A stretch of DNA of 8,673 nt from Alphaproteobacteria bacterium (GTDB lineage Bacteria; Pseudomonadota; Alphaproteobacteria; Paracaedibacterales; CAITNM01), in the NCBI GenBank assembly GCA_947499175.1, contig CANMNU010000051.1, positions 1 to 8,673 on the forward strand. Direction: 5' to 3'. The notes under the pieces were generated by a model, which was given only the letters and a program-made list of their open reading frames with translations, had not been told where the DNA came from and made no database searches. This document shows, piece by piece, positions 1 to 5,547 of this stretch; the stretch's first letter is position 1; every line of letters starts with the position of its first letter. Position numbers and translations under genes: made by a program.

Positions 1-36
1 CTGTCAATATTTCATAAATACATATCATCATTCACT

Positions 37-107
37 GGCAGCCGTGTACGCTACTTAAGTGGTGTATCATGGCAGCTCGCAAGAGCTTGTTAATTACTAA
101 ATTAACA
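37..107 (+). other. Run of three adjacent hairpins upstream of ddl (possible structured RNA or leader)
   Basis: Three inverted repeats follow one another. The first pairs 41-54 with 59-73 (14 pairs, one bulged T at 67) around a TTAA loop at 55-58. It can be extended across an A/A mismatch by 37-39 with 75-77. Several of its pairs (44-70, 50-63, 52-61, 37-77) are G-T, so it folds well only as plus-strand RNA. The second is AGCTC-GCAA-GAGCT (74-87), with a GNRA-type loop. Its 5' arm competes with the extension of the first. The third is TGTTAAT/ATTAACA (88-94 with 101-107). No T-run follows any of them, so they are not a standard terminator. I do not recognise an RNA family. This could be the 3' part of an RNA that starts before the window, a leader element, or a degenerate palindromic repeat. 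No convincing promoter for ddl is visible between here and 321. Confidence 0.45.
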
Positions 108-256
108 CAGGTAGCTTTTAAAACGAGAGAATCTAACGAAAATCACAAAACTGAGAAGGAGAAAAAGAAAGGTGGATGAAAAGAAAAAAGATGAAAGCAA
201 CATACAGTGCATTAAGTTTTTTGTTTAAAATAAAATATTACACAAAAAAATTATAA
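69..256 (+). other. Two doubtful micro-ORFs overlapping at ATGA (69-179 and 176-256)
   Basis: An ATG at 69 opens a 36-codon frame ending TGA at 177-179. Its product would be strongly basic, with a Lys/Glu-rich C-terminus. The TGA shares the bases ATGA with an ATG at 176 that opens a 26-codon Lys/Tyr-rich frame ending at 256. The purine-rich stretch before 176 contains AAGGAG at 156-161, but the spacing of 14 bases is too long for a good ribosome binding site. The ATG at 69 lies inside the 3' arm of the large hairpin. No domain or signal peptide is apparent. These are more likely chance frames in a purine-rich leader than genes. They are listed because the stretch before ddl holds nothing else coding. 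Confidence 0.12.
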
Positions 257-320
257 AAGATTAGTTTTCTATTGTAGTTTTTTTTTGTATTATGGTCACA
301 ATCTTAAGAAATGTTTGATT

Positions 321-1223
321 ATGAAAAAAGTTGCTGTCTTATTAGGTGGTTGTGGAAAAGAACGCAATGTGTCGCTTAATTCTGGAAAAGCCACAATCAA
401 AGCCATAAAAGAACTTGGATATGAAACTATTGAAATTGACGTCCCCAACAACCTTAATGATTTTACTAAAAACATAGAAACTCTCCAGCCAGATGTAGTT
501 TTTAATTGTTTACACGGCCAGCTAGGGGAAGATGGGATTATCCAAGGAATTTTAGATAAATTGCAAATACCTTACACACATTCTGGGGTTAGCGCATCCG
601 CTCAAGCCATGGACAAATGGCAAACTTTTAAAATTTTTAAAAATAATGACATTTTAACTCCAGATACCTTCAAAATTAACATTAAAAATACACCTATTTG
701 CCCATTAGATTTTCCATGTGTAATTAAACCAATCAGTGAAGGCTCAAGTATTGGAGTTAGCATTATCAACACAAACAAAGAATGGGAAAAAATCAGTAAA
801 AATTGGCAATTTGGCAACGAATGCATTGTACAAAAATATTTAAAATGCCGTGAAATTCATGTTGCTATTCTTAATGATACCCCACTTGGCACCATTGAAA
901 TTTGCCCAAATAATAATTTTGAATTCTTCACGTATCAAGCAAAATATACAGCAGGTGAAAGTAAGTTCATTTGCCCTGCTCCAATTAGTGAGGCTGAAAC
1001 TATCATCGCAAAAACCACAGCACTACGTGCCTACCAAGCATTCCACTGCCGCGGCTTAGCACGAATTGATATGTTATTTGATGGAACTAATTTTTTTGTT
1101 TTAGAATTAAATACCCAGCCTGGTTTCACAGCAACATCCCTAGCACCACAAATCGCAAAAAGCCAAGGAATTTCATTCAATGAACTTGTAAGACAAATGA
1201 TTGACTGTGCACAATGCGACTAA
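321..1223 (+). CDS. ddl: D-alanine--D-alanine ligase
   Basis: This ATP-grasp ligase joins two D-alanines in the cytoplasm to make the dipeptide that MurF adds to the peptidoglycan precursor. At 300 residues it is close to the usual DdlB length. By alignment with E. coli DdlB from memory, the key residues are present: Glu14 in GKERNVSL (E15), the LHGQLGEDG loop (64-72), Lys136 and Ser142/Ser143 in KPISEGSSIGV (S150), Lys208-Tyr209 in YQAKY (Y216) and the metal ligands Asp250, Glu262 and Asn264 (LELNTQPGF). Tyr209 points to D-Ala-D-Ala rather than D-Ala-D-lactate specificity, because VanA-type enzymes have His there. I chose the ATG at 321 because the conserved core starts at once (MKKVAVLLGG). 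An in-frame TTG at 285 would add 12 unrelated residues. The ribosome binding site is weak (AAGAA). The gene overlaps ftsQ by 10 bases, as expected for a division/cell-wall cluster fragment. Confidence 0.96.
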   Translation: MKKVAVLLGGCGKERNVSLNSGKATIKAIKELGYETIEIDVPNNLNDFTKNIETLQPDVVFNCLHGQLGEDGIIQGILDKLQIPYTHSGVSASAQAMDKWQTFKIFKNNDILTPDTFKINIKNTPICPLDFPCVIKPISEGSSIGVSIINTNKEWEKISKNWQFGNECIVQKYLKCREIHVAILNDTPLGTIEICPNNNFEFFTYQAKYTAGESKFICPAPISEAETIIAKTTALRAYQAFHCRGLARIDMLFDGTNFFVLELNTQPGFTATSLAPQIAKSQGISFNELVRQMIDCAQCD

Positions 1224-2137
1224 GCTCATTCTTTAAAAAAAAACCACCAATCAAGCGTTTGCCAATCACTCCAAAAATAACAAATACGCCGATCAAAACA
1301 GCTACCCGAAAAACAAACACGCGCAGTAGCAATAAAAAGAAAAATGCCCGTACCATGAGGGTTTACGCCGGACATATTCGCTTATTTGCAGCAGCTTTAG
1401 TCATAGCTTTAATTACACTGTTATGGGCCCAAGGATACCCAAAAAAATTATATAATGATGCCACAGTTAAAATGCATAATCTACTCACAACCATTGGGTT
1501 CAAAGTACAAGAAGTAGTTGTGCAAGGCCGGGTTAATACGCAACAGCAAGATCTCATCAAAGCTGTTAAAATTAATCGTGGCGATGCTATTTTTGGAATA
1601 GACCTACAACAAGCTAGGTTTTGCCTAGAAAAACTTGAATGGGTTCGCCAAGCAACTATAGTCAGACGCTTGCCTGATTTAATACAAATCAAAATTGAAG
1701 AACGCCACCCAATTGCCATTTGGCAACACCACAACCAATTTTATCTGGTCGATGAAGACGGCACAGCTATTTTAACCAAAGATCACCGCCAATATGGCGT
1801 TTTACCTCTACTTGTTGGTGAAGGTGCACCACAGAGATCACCTGACCTGCTAACCTTGCTAAAAGAATTTCCAATTCTTCAAAAAAACCTGCAAGCCCTA
1901 TCTCGCGTACGCGAACGCCGTTGGAATATTTACCTAATTGGCGGTATTCTTGTAAAACTTTCCGACAGCTCACTAAACCAAGGGCTTAAAATCTTAGAAC
2001 AATTACTCACGGAACAAAGACTTGCAGCCAAGAATGTCAATGAAATTGATCTACGAACTACTGACCGCTATTTCGTAAAAGTAACCCCTGAAACTATTAA
2101 GCGCATTAAAATCAGTCGTAAAGGCAAATTAGCTTAA
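1214..2137 (+). CDS. ftsQ: Cell division protein FtsQ
   Basis: FtsQ is a bitopic inner-membrane protein linking early and late divisome proteins; in well-studied bacteria it binds FtsB and FtsL through its periplasmic domain. The 307 residues show the expected order: a long basic cytoplasmic N-terminus (1-55, many Lys/Arg), one membrane helix at about 57-73, a FtsQ-type POTRA domain at about 96-165 (FKVQEVVVQGRVN… through RRLPDLIQIKIEER), then the beta domain starting at HPIAIW and FYLVDEDGTAI. The latter is the form seen in alphaproteobacteria. The protein ends in a basic tail. Translation starts inside the end of ddl (10-base overlap), and no Shine-Dalgarno is visible, so it is probably coupled to ddl. 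An ATG at residue 48 is possible but would remove the usual basic N-terminus. A terminator follows 10 bases after the stop, so ftsA is not co-transcribed here. Confidence 0.95.
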   Translation: MRLSSFFKKKPPIKRLPITPKITNTPIKTATRKTNTRSSNKKKNARTMRVYAGHIRLFAAALVIALITLLWAQGYPKKLYNDATVKMHNLLTTIGFKVQEVVVQGRVNTQQQDLIKAVKINRGDAIFGIDLQQARFCLEKLEWVRQATIVRRLPDLIQIKIEERHPIAIWQHHNQFYLVDEDGTAILTKDHRQYGVLPLLVGEGAPQRSPDLLTLLKEFPILQKNLQALSRVRERRWNIYLIGGILVKLSDSSLNQGLKILEQLLTEQRLAAKNVNEIDLRTTDRYFVKVTPETIKRIKISRKGKLA

Positions 2138-2146
2138 TGCCAAAAT

Positions 2147-2173
2147 ACCCCAACATTTGTTGGGGTTAATTTT
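2147..2173. terminator. Bidirectional rho-independent terminator between ftsQ and the small exported-protein gene
   Basis: An 8-pair stem, ACCCCAAC (2147-2154) with GTTGGGGT (2159-2166), closes an ATTT loop. On the plus strand it is followed by TAATTTT. On the minus strand the flanking sequence reads TATTTTG. It lies between the convergent stops at 2137 and 2183, so it can serve both genes. It is one of the few GC-rich patches in this AT-rich stretch. Confidence 0.85.
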
Positions 2174-2190
2174 GAATTAAGCTTAATTCA
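2173..2190. repeat. Perfect 18-base palindrome over the stop codon of the small gene
   Basis: TGAATTAAGCTTAATTCA is its own reverse complement with no spacer. It includes the last codons and stop (2183-2185) of the minus-strand small gene and abuts the terminator hairpin. As RNA it could form a 7-pair stem with an AGCT loop. As DNA it resembles a dimeric protein-binding site. Either role, or chance in AT-rich sequence, is possible. Confidence 0.6.
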
Positions 2191-2437
2191 TTTTAATAGG
2201 TGCTGAAGTGTTTTTTTCAGAAGCAGCTTTTGCTGCTTTTTCTTTAGCTTCAGCTTCCTTTTTCGCAAGCCGTTCTTTATTCTTTTTTACTTTATCTTCT
2301 ACATCTTTATTGTTATCATTAACACCCAAAACATCACCCGCTTTGCCAGTTGGCTTTGGTTTACCATCAGAAGCTGCAAATACGCCATTCATACAAAATA
2401 ACGCGCCAATTGCCAATGTTAATACTAGTTTATTCAT
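2183..2437 (-). CDS. Small exported Lys/Glu/Ala-rich protein of unknown function
   Basis: I do not recognise this family. The 84 residues begin with a clear Sec signal peptide: Lys3, a hydrophobic core at 4-20 and a probable cleavage after Ala21 (VFA|AS). There is no proper lipobox (the Cys15 context is ALFC), so a lipoprotein is unlikely. The mature part of about 63 residues has a Gly/Asp/Asn-rich linker (24-46) and then a highly charged Lys/Glu/Ala helix (about 46-74) that could form a coiled coil. A good Shine-Dalgarno (GGAG, seven bases before the ATG at 2437) and the signal peptide support a real gene. It stands alone between two spacers and converges on ftsQ. A periplasmic or surface-associated structural or binding role is only a guess. 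The opposite-strand frame at 2208-2453 is its shadow. Confidence 0.8.
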   Translation of the reverse strand: MNKLVLTLAIGALFCMNGVFAASDGKPKPTGKAGDVLGVNDNNKDVEDKVKKNKERLAKKEAEAKEKAAKAASEKNTSAPIKMN

Positions 2438-2444
2438 AATTAAT

Positions 2445-2483
2445 CTCCACTAATTTAAAAGTACAAAAATGTTTATAATTATA
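2445..2483 (-). promoter_or_regulatory. Ribosome binding site and candidate -10 box of the small exported-protein gene
   Basis: On the minus strand GGAG (2445-2448) stands seven bases before the ATG. A perfect TATAAT (2483 down to 2478) lies further upstream and would give a leader of about 35 bases. The -35 region at the right distance is AAATTA, a poor match to TTGACA. The promoter is therefore tentative, while the ribosome binding site is solid. Confidence 0.35.
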
Positions 2484-2529
2484 CATTAACACCTAATAGT
2501 TAATTTTTTATTAACATCAAATTTTATTT

Positions 2530-3279
2530 TTAGGCTGCGTTTAAAAGTGGCCTTACGTATGGAGTATCTAATAACCTTAACAACGCCATCCATTCTAATT
2601 TAAGGTGCTTTTCCCGTTTAGAAAGCGCCTGCTCATAAGCACGAGAACAAACTTCGTCAGGAATAGTACAAATCGGCAATCCTTGCGATAAAGTCTTAAT
2701 TTGAATTTCTGCAGCTTTTTCAAGCATATACATTAACATAAAGGCTTCAGGTATTGTGGTACCAGCAGCCAAAGTACCATGGTTTCGCATTAACATGACT
2801 TTTTTATTGCCAAAATCACGTAATATAGTAACTTTTTCTTCTTCGCGCATCGCGATACCTTCATAATCATGGTACGCAACATCACCATATAAATGTAGGG
2901 CATGCTGCGAAATTGGCAAAAGACCTTCATGAATAGAACTTACAGCAACACCATTAGCCGAATGTAAATGCAGGACACAATTTAATTCAGGCCTGGCTGA
3001 GTGAATTGCCCCATGGACAACTGAACCAGCTGGATTAATTTCATAAGACGTATCACTTAAAATCCTCCCATTGTAATCAACCTTAATCAAATTATCCGGG
3101 GTAACTTCATGAAAATGCAATCCAAATGGATTAATCAAAAAACACCCATCTTGGCCTGGAATACGCGCTGAAAAATGAGTATAAATTAGATCCGTCCAAC
3201 CAAATTTGCCAGCTAAATGATAGGCTGCTGTTAGTTCAAGCCTTACTTGGCGTTCTTTATCTAAAATGTTAACTCGCAT
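2530..3279 (-). CDS. Class II aldolase/adducin family protein, probably not a classical aldolase
   Basis: This 249-residue protein has the full class II aldolase/adducin fold: an N-terminal helix and the WTDLIYTHFSAR segment (28-39), NPFGLHFHEVTPDNLIKVD (50-68), the zinc motif HLHSANG (His104, His106), and the third zinc histidine in RNHGTLAAG (His167). In E. coli fuculose-phosphate aldolase the catalytic acid is Glu73. The equivalent position, 19 residues before the first zinc His, is Gly85 here (INPAGSVVHG). That is the pattern of the adducin-like bacterial subgroup, whose substrates are mostly unknown. Retro-aldol activity on a sugar phosphate is therefore doubtful. The start at 3279 has only a weak purine-rich stretch upstream (AAGAACAAGA), but the homology begins near residue 5. 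It is separated by 228 bases from folD and by 92 bases from the next gene, so it is probably its own transcription unit. Confidence 0.88.
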   Translation of the reverse strand: MRVNILDKERQVRLELTAAYHLAGKFGWTDLIYTHFSARIPGQDGCFLINPFGLHFHEVTPDNLIKVDYNGRILSDTSYEINPAGSVVHGAIHSARPELNCVLHLHSANGVAVSSIHEGLLPISQHALHLYGDVAYHDYEGIAMREEEKVTILRDFGNKKVMLMRNHGTLAAGTTIPEAFMLMYMLEKAAEIQIKTLSQGLPICTIPDEVCSRAYEQALSKREKHLKLEWMALLRLLDTPYVRPLLNAA

Positions 3280-3301
3280 TATCTTGTTCTTTGGTGTGTG
3301 T

Positions 3302-3502
3302 CTACTAATAGGTTAGAAAGCAAATAGTTAAAAATCTATTAATTTTCTCTCTTAAATTCCATAATTCCCTTAAAAAATGTTCATCACTATAGCTTTTGTG
3401 TGTGTTATCAGCAACTATTGCAAAATTTAACCATATGTTATGCGCTGTATGAATATCAGTATTTTTAATTTTACAGAGTTCTTTGACACTCCAGACTATA
3501 AG
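3302..3502 (-). other. Start-less 65-codon open frame in the folD-aldolase spacer (possible gene remnant)
   Basis: The 228-base spacer 3280-3507 has no recognisable gene. On the minus strand one frame stays open from just after a TAA at 3505-3503 to tandem TAG codons at 3307-3302. It encodes 65 residues with no ATG, GTG or TTG, so it cannot be an intact conventional gene. The translation looks protein-like: three Trp, and a charged amphipathic segment containing EHFLRELWNLREKINRF. I do not recognise a family. It is in a different frame from folD, and the TAA at 3505-3503 closes it upstream, so it is not a simple frameshifted extension of FolD. It may be the decayed end of a lost gene or simply chance. 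No clear terminator for folD and no clear promoter for the aldolase gene are visible in this spacer. Confidence 0.22.
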
Positions 3503-3507
3503 TTAAG

Positions 3508-4386
3508 TTAAGAAAAAATAAGTTGCGCAGCCTTAACCGTGTTATGTAAAAGTTTAGTGATAGTCATTGGCCCCACTCCGCCAGGAACGGGCGTCAACCA
3601 ACCAGCGACACCACGCACTGAATCATGGACATCACCCAACAATTTCCCTTCAACTCTGGTTATGCCAACATCAATCACAACGGCACCAGGCTTTATATAA
3701 TCTGCAGTTATAAATCCTGGTCTACCAATTGCCGCAACAGCAATATCCGCCGCTTTTGAAAATTCTTTAATATCCTTTGACATTGAGTGTACAATCGTTA
3801 CTGTGGCATTCGCTTGTTCAAGCAAAAGAGCCATTGGCCTACCAATCAATAGCGATCTACCAAAAATAACAGCCTTTTTACCGCTAACATCAGGAAAAAT
3901 ACTGTTAATTAAATCCATGCAACCAAGTGGAGTACATGGAACAAAATTTTGGCGATTACTAACTAATCGACCAAGATTATAGGGAGTTAAGCCATCAACA
4001 TCTTTTTTAGGGTCTAACGCTTCTAGTAAAGAATTAGAATCTAAACCTTGTGGCAAAGGTAGCTGAATCAAAACACCATTAATATAGAAATCTTTATTTA
4101 GCCTTAAAATTTCAAGAATAAGCTCATCTTGACTAACATTTTGTGAAAATCGCAAAACATTTGATATAATGCCAACTTTTGCACAAGCTTTTTGTTTAGC
4201 TGCAACATACACGCTACTTGCAGGGTTATCACCAACCAGTATAACAGCAAGGCATGGTGCACTATGCCCTTTAGCTATATGTTCTTGAACATCTATCGAA
4301 ATTTGTAACTGCTGCTGATAGGCAAGAGTACGGCCGCAAAGGATTTTAGCAAAACTATCTGTTTTATTATTGAAAACTTCCACCAA
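3508..4386 (-). CDS. folD: Bifunctional methylenetetrahydrofolate dehydrogenase/cyclohydrolase FolD
   Basis: FolD interconverts 5,10-methylene-, methenyl- and 10-formyl-tetrahydrofolate in the cytoplasm, supplying one-carbon units for purines and for formyl-Met-tRNA. The catalytic domain carries NPASSVYVAAKQKAC (54-68, with Tyr60 and the catalytic Lys64), GVLIQLPLPQ (Gln108) and KKDVDG (127-132). The Rossmann part carries FGRSLLIGRPMALLL (175-189) and ends in PGGVGPMTITKLLHNT (268-283), the family signature. Length is 292 against about 285-290 typical, with roughly 11 extra N-terminal residues. The start is a TTG at 4386 or the adjacent GTG at 4383. There is no ATG and no strong ribosome binding site. 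The TTG lies two bases after the stop of the lytic transglycosylase gene, so translation is probably coupled. It is the last gene of the hflK-folD run. Confidence 0.95.
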   Translation of the reverse strand: MVEVFNNKTDSFAKILCGRTLAYQQQLQISIDVQEHIAKGHSAPCLAVILVGDNPASSVYVAAKQKACAKVGIISNVLRFSQNVSQDELILEILRLNKDFYINGVLIQLPLPQGLDSNSLLEALDPKKDVDGLTPYNLGRLVSNRQNFVPCTPLGCMDLINSIFPDVSGKKAVIFGRSLLIGRPMALLLEQANATVTIVHSMSKDIKEFSKAADIAVAAIGRPGFITADYIKPGAVVIDVGITRVEGKLLGDVHDSVRGVAGWLTPVPGGVGPMTITKLLHNTVKAAQLIFS

Positions 4387-4388
4387 AT

Positions 4389-5000
4389 TTATTTAACATT
4401 TGTACGCGATGGTTTTAGACTTACTTTTTTTTCATTTATTTCATGATAAGTATTAACGTCAATGCCTTTCAAAGAACACATAACCTTACTTATATAAATA
4501 TCTTGGTACTTAGAAACAGGAGAATGGTAAAATTTAACAGCCTTCACCCACGAACCATAAGTTTTGCGCAAAGAAGCTAGATATTTAGCTGCATAAGAAA
4601 TATTTTGATAAGGATCTAGTATAGCCGCAGCGTTACTGAATCTAGTTTTATGGTATGCATAATTAATTTGTAATGCACCAATATTAATATCAATTATCCC
4701 TTGGTTACGCAATCCAGTCACATAAAACTTAGCATCCTGTAAGTTCTTAAATTGTTTGGACTTACCATTAGAATTTACCGCATATGGACCAAAACCTGAT
4801 TCAACTTTGGCAATAGCAGCCAATAAACCTGCTGGAATTTTATATTGTTGTTCTTGTTGTCTAATTAGAATCATGCAATCTTTTTTATTAAACACTGCAT
4901 TCTTATTTATAGAAACAGCTTGTGGCTCAGATGCATGAACTATTTGTGTAACGAATACAATAAAAACGCTAAAAAAGTATTTTTTTAAAAAATTAGTCAT
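4389..5000 (-). CDS. Secreted lytic transglycosylase (SLT domain)
   Basis: This enzyme would cleave the MurNAc-GlcNAc bond of peptidoglycan in the periplasm, forming 1,6-anhydro ends. The start at 5000 gives 203 residues and is supported by AGGAAG about nine bases upstream and by a signal peptide that begins at once (MTNFLKKYFFSVFIVF… cleavage near VHA|SE, residue 23). An in-frame start at 5051 would put 17 unrelated residues before it. The compact SLT fold spans about 54-175: IPAGLLAAIAKVESGFG with catalytic Glu67, INIGALQINYAYH (106-117), and YQNISYAAKYLASLRKTYG (131-149). Cys42 and Cys175 could form a disulfide. It lacks the long helical domain of Slt70 and resembles the short VirB1/IagB-like class that locally opens the wall. 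There is no secretion-system gene nearby, so general wall remodelling is equally likely. It overlaps the nfu stop by eight bases. Confidence 0.9.
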   Translation of the reverse strand: MTNFLKKYFFSVFIVFVTQIVHASEPQAVSINKNAVFNKKDCMILIRQQEQQYKIPAGLLAAIAKVESGFGPYAVNSNGKSKQFKNLQDAKFYVTGLRNQGIIDINIGALQINYAYHKTRFSNAAAILDPYQNISYAAKYLASLRKTYGSWVKAVKFYHSPVSKYQDIYISKVMCSLKGIDVNTYHEINEKKVSLKPSRTNVK

Positions 5001-5547
5001 ATTGACGCACTTCCTGAACTTCTGGAACATAATATTTAAGCATATTTTCAATGCCAGATTTTAAAGTCGCCGATGAACTTGGGCAACCACTACAAGCACC
5101 TTGCAGCTTTAAATAAACAATACCATCTTGAAATGATTCAAATGTTATATCCCCACCATCCATAGCAACGGATGGCCTAACGCGGGTATCTATAATTTCT
5201 CGAATCTGCTTAACAATTGGGTCTAACTCTTCGCTTTCAGCAGCAACATTACCATTATAAAGTGGCAATCCATTAATGAAATGCTCCATTAGCAAACCAA
5301 GAATTGCTGGCTTTAAGGAATACCAGTCAAAATTTTCATGCTTAGTGATTGCTATATAATCACTACTAAAAAACACCCCTTCTATGCCTTCTACAAACAA
5401 TAAACTCTTTGCTAAAGGACAATTTGAAGCATCCTGGTTCTTTTTAAATTCTAAAGAACGGACCCCGCTTGCACTATCCAACACCAATTTTTCAGGCAGG
5501 AACTTTAGTGTTTGTGGGTTTGGAGTTTCTTCAGTTTGAATAAACAT
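4993..5547 (-). CDS. Nfu-type Fe-S cluster carrier protein (NifU C-terminal domain)
   Basis: This cytoplasmic carrier delivers Fe-S clusters to target apoproteins. It has the architecture of mitochondrial NFU1 and its alphaproteobacterial relatives, about 185 residues. The Nfu N-terminal domain is at about 2-88, opening with FIQTEETPNPQTLKFLP. The NifU-like C-terminal domain is at about 107-180, with VRPSVAMDGGDI (123-134) and the cluster-binding CSGC (Cys152, Cys155). I chose the ATG at 5547 over the TTG one codon earlier. Its A is the last base of the degP stop (TGATG), and GGAAGG lies just upstream. It overlaps degP by one base and the lytic transglycosylase gene by eight. Position after a membrane quality-control operon is not explained by its function. 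In other systems Nfu proteins help under oxidative or iron stress, which would fit a stress operon, but that is inference. Confidence 0.94.
   Translation of the reverse strand: MFIQTEETPNPQTLKFLPEKLVLDSASGVRSLEFKKNQDASNCPLAKSLLFVEGIEGVFFSSDYIAITKHENFDWYSLKPAILGLLMEHFINGLPLYNGNVAAESEELDPIVKQIREIIDTRVRPSVAMDGGDITFESFQDGIVYLKLQGACSGCPSSSATLKSGIENMLKYYVPEVQEVRQYD

Noticed and set aside
1..31. Start of a divergent minus-strand gene (ATG ATG at 31-26, open to the window edge)
   Set aside because: Only ten codons are visible and no convincing ribosome binding site precedes them, so nothing can be supported.
37..107. tRNA, tmRNA, 4.5S RNA or 5S rRNA fragment
   Set aside because: The hairpins do not fit a cloverleaf, there is no T-loop GTTCRA or CCA end, and none of the conserved motifs of the other RNAs is present.
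285..320. In-frame TTG at 285 as the start of ddl
   Set aside because: It would add 12 residues unlike any Ddl N-terminus. The ATG at 321 begins exactly at the conserved KKVAVLLGG segment.
2208..2453. Plus-strand 81-codon frame opposite the small exported protein
   Set aside because: It is the antisense shadow of the Lys/Glu/Ala-rich gene. The minus-strand frame has the signal peptide and ribosome binding site.
2499..2515. GTTAAT/ATTAAC inverted repeat as terminator of the aldolase gene
   Set aside because: Only six AT-rich pairs, and on the minus strand it is followed by TATTAGGTG rather than a T-run. Likely chance in AT-rich spacer.
3503..3540. Frameshifted extension of FolD into the start-less open frame
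   Set aside because: FolD already ends at the usual family C-terminus, and the downstream frame is closed by a TAA at 3505-3503. A simple slip at the T-run does not join them.
5001..5051. Longer start for the lytic transglycosylase at 5051
   Set aside because: It would bury the signal peptide behind 17 residues and overlap nfu by 59 bases. The ATG at 5000 has AGGAAG upstream and starts the signal peptide directly.
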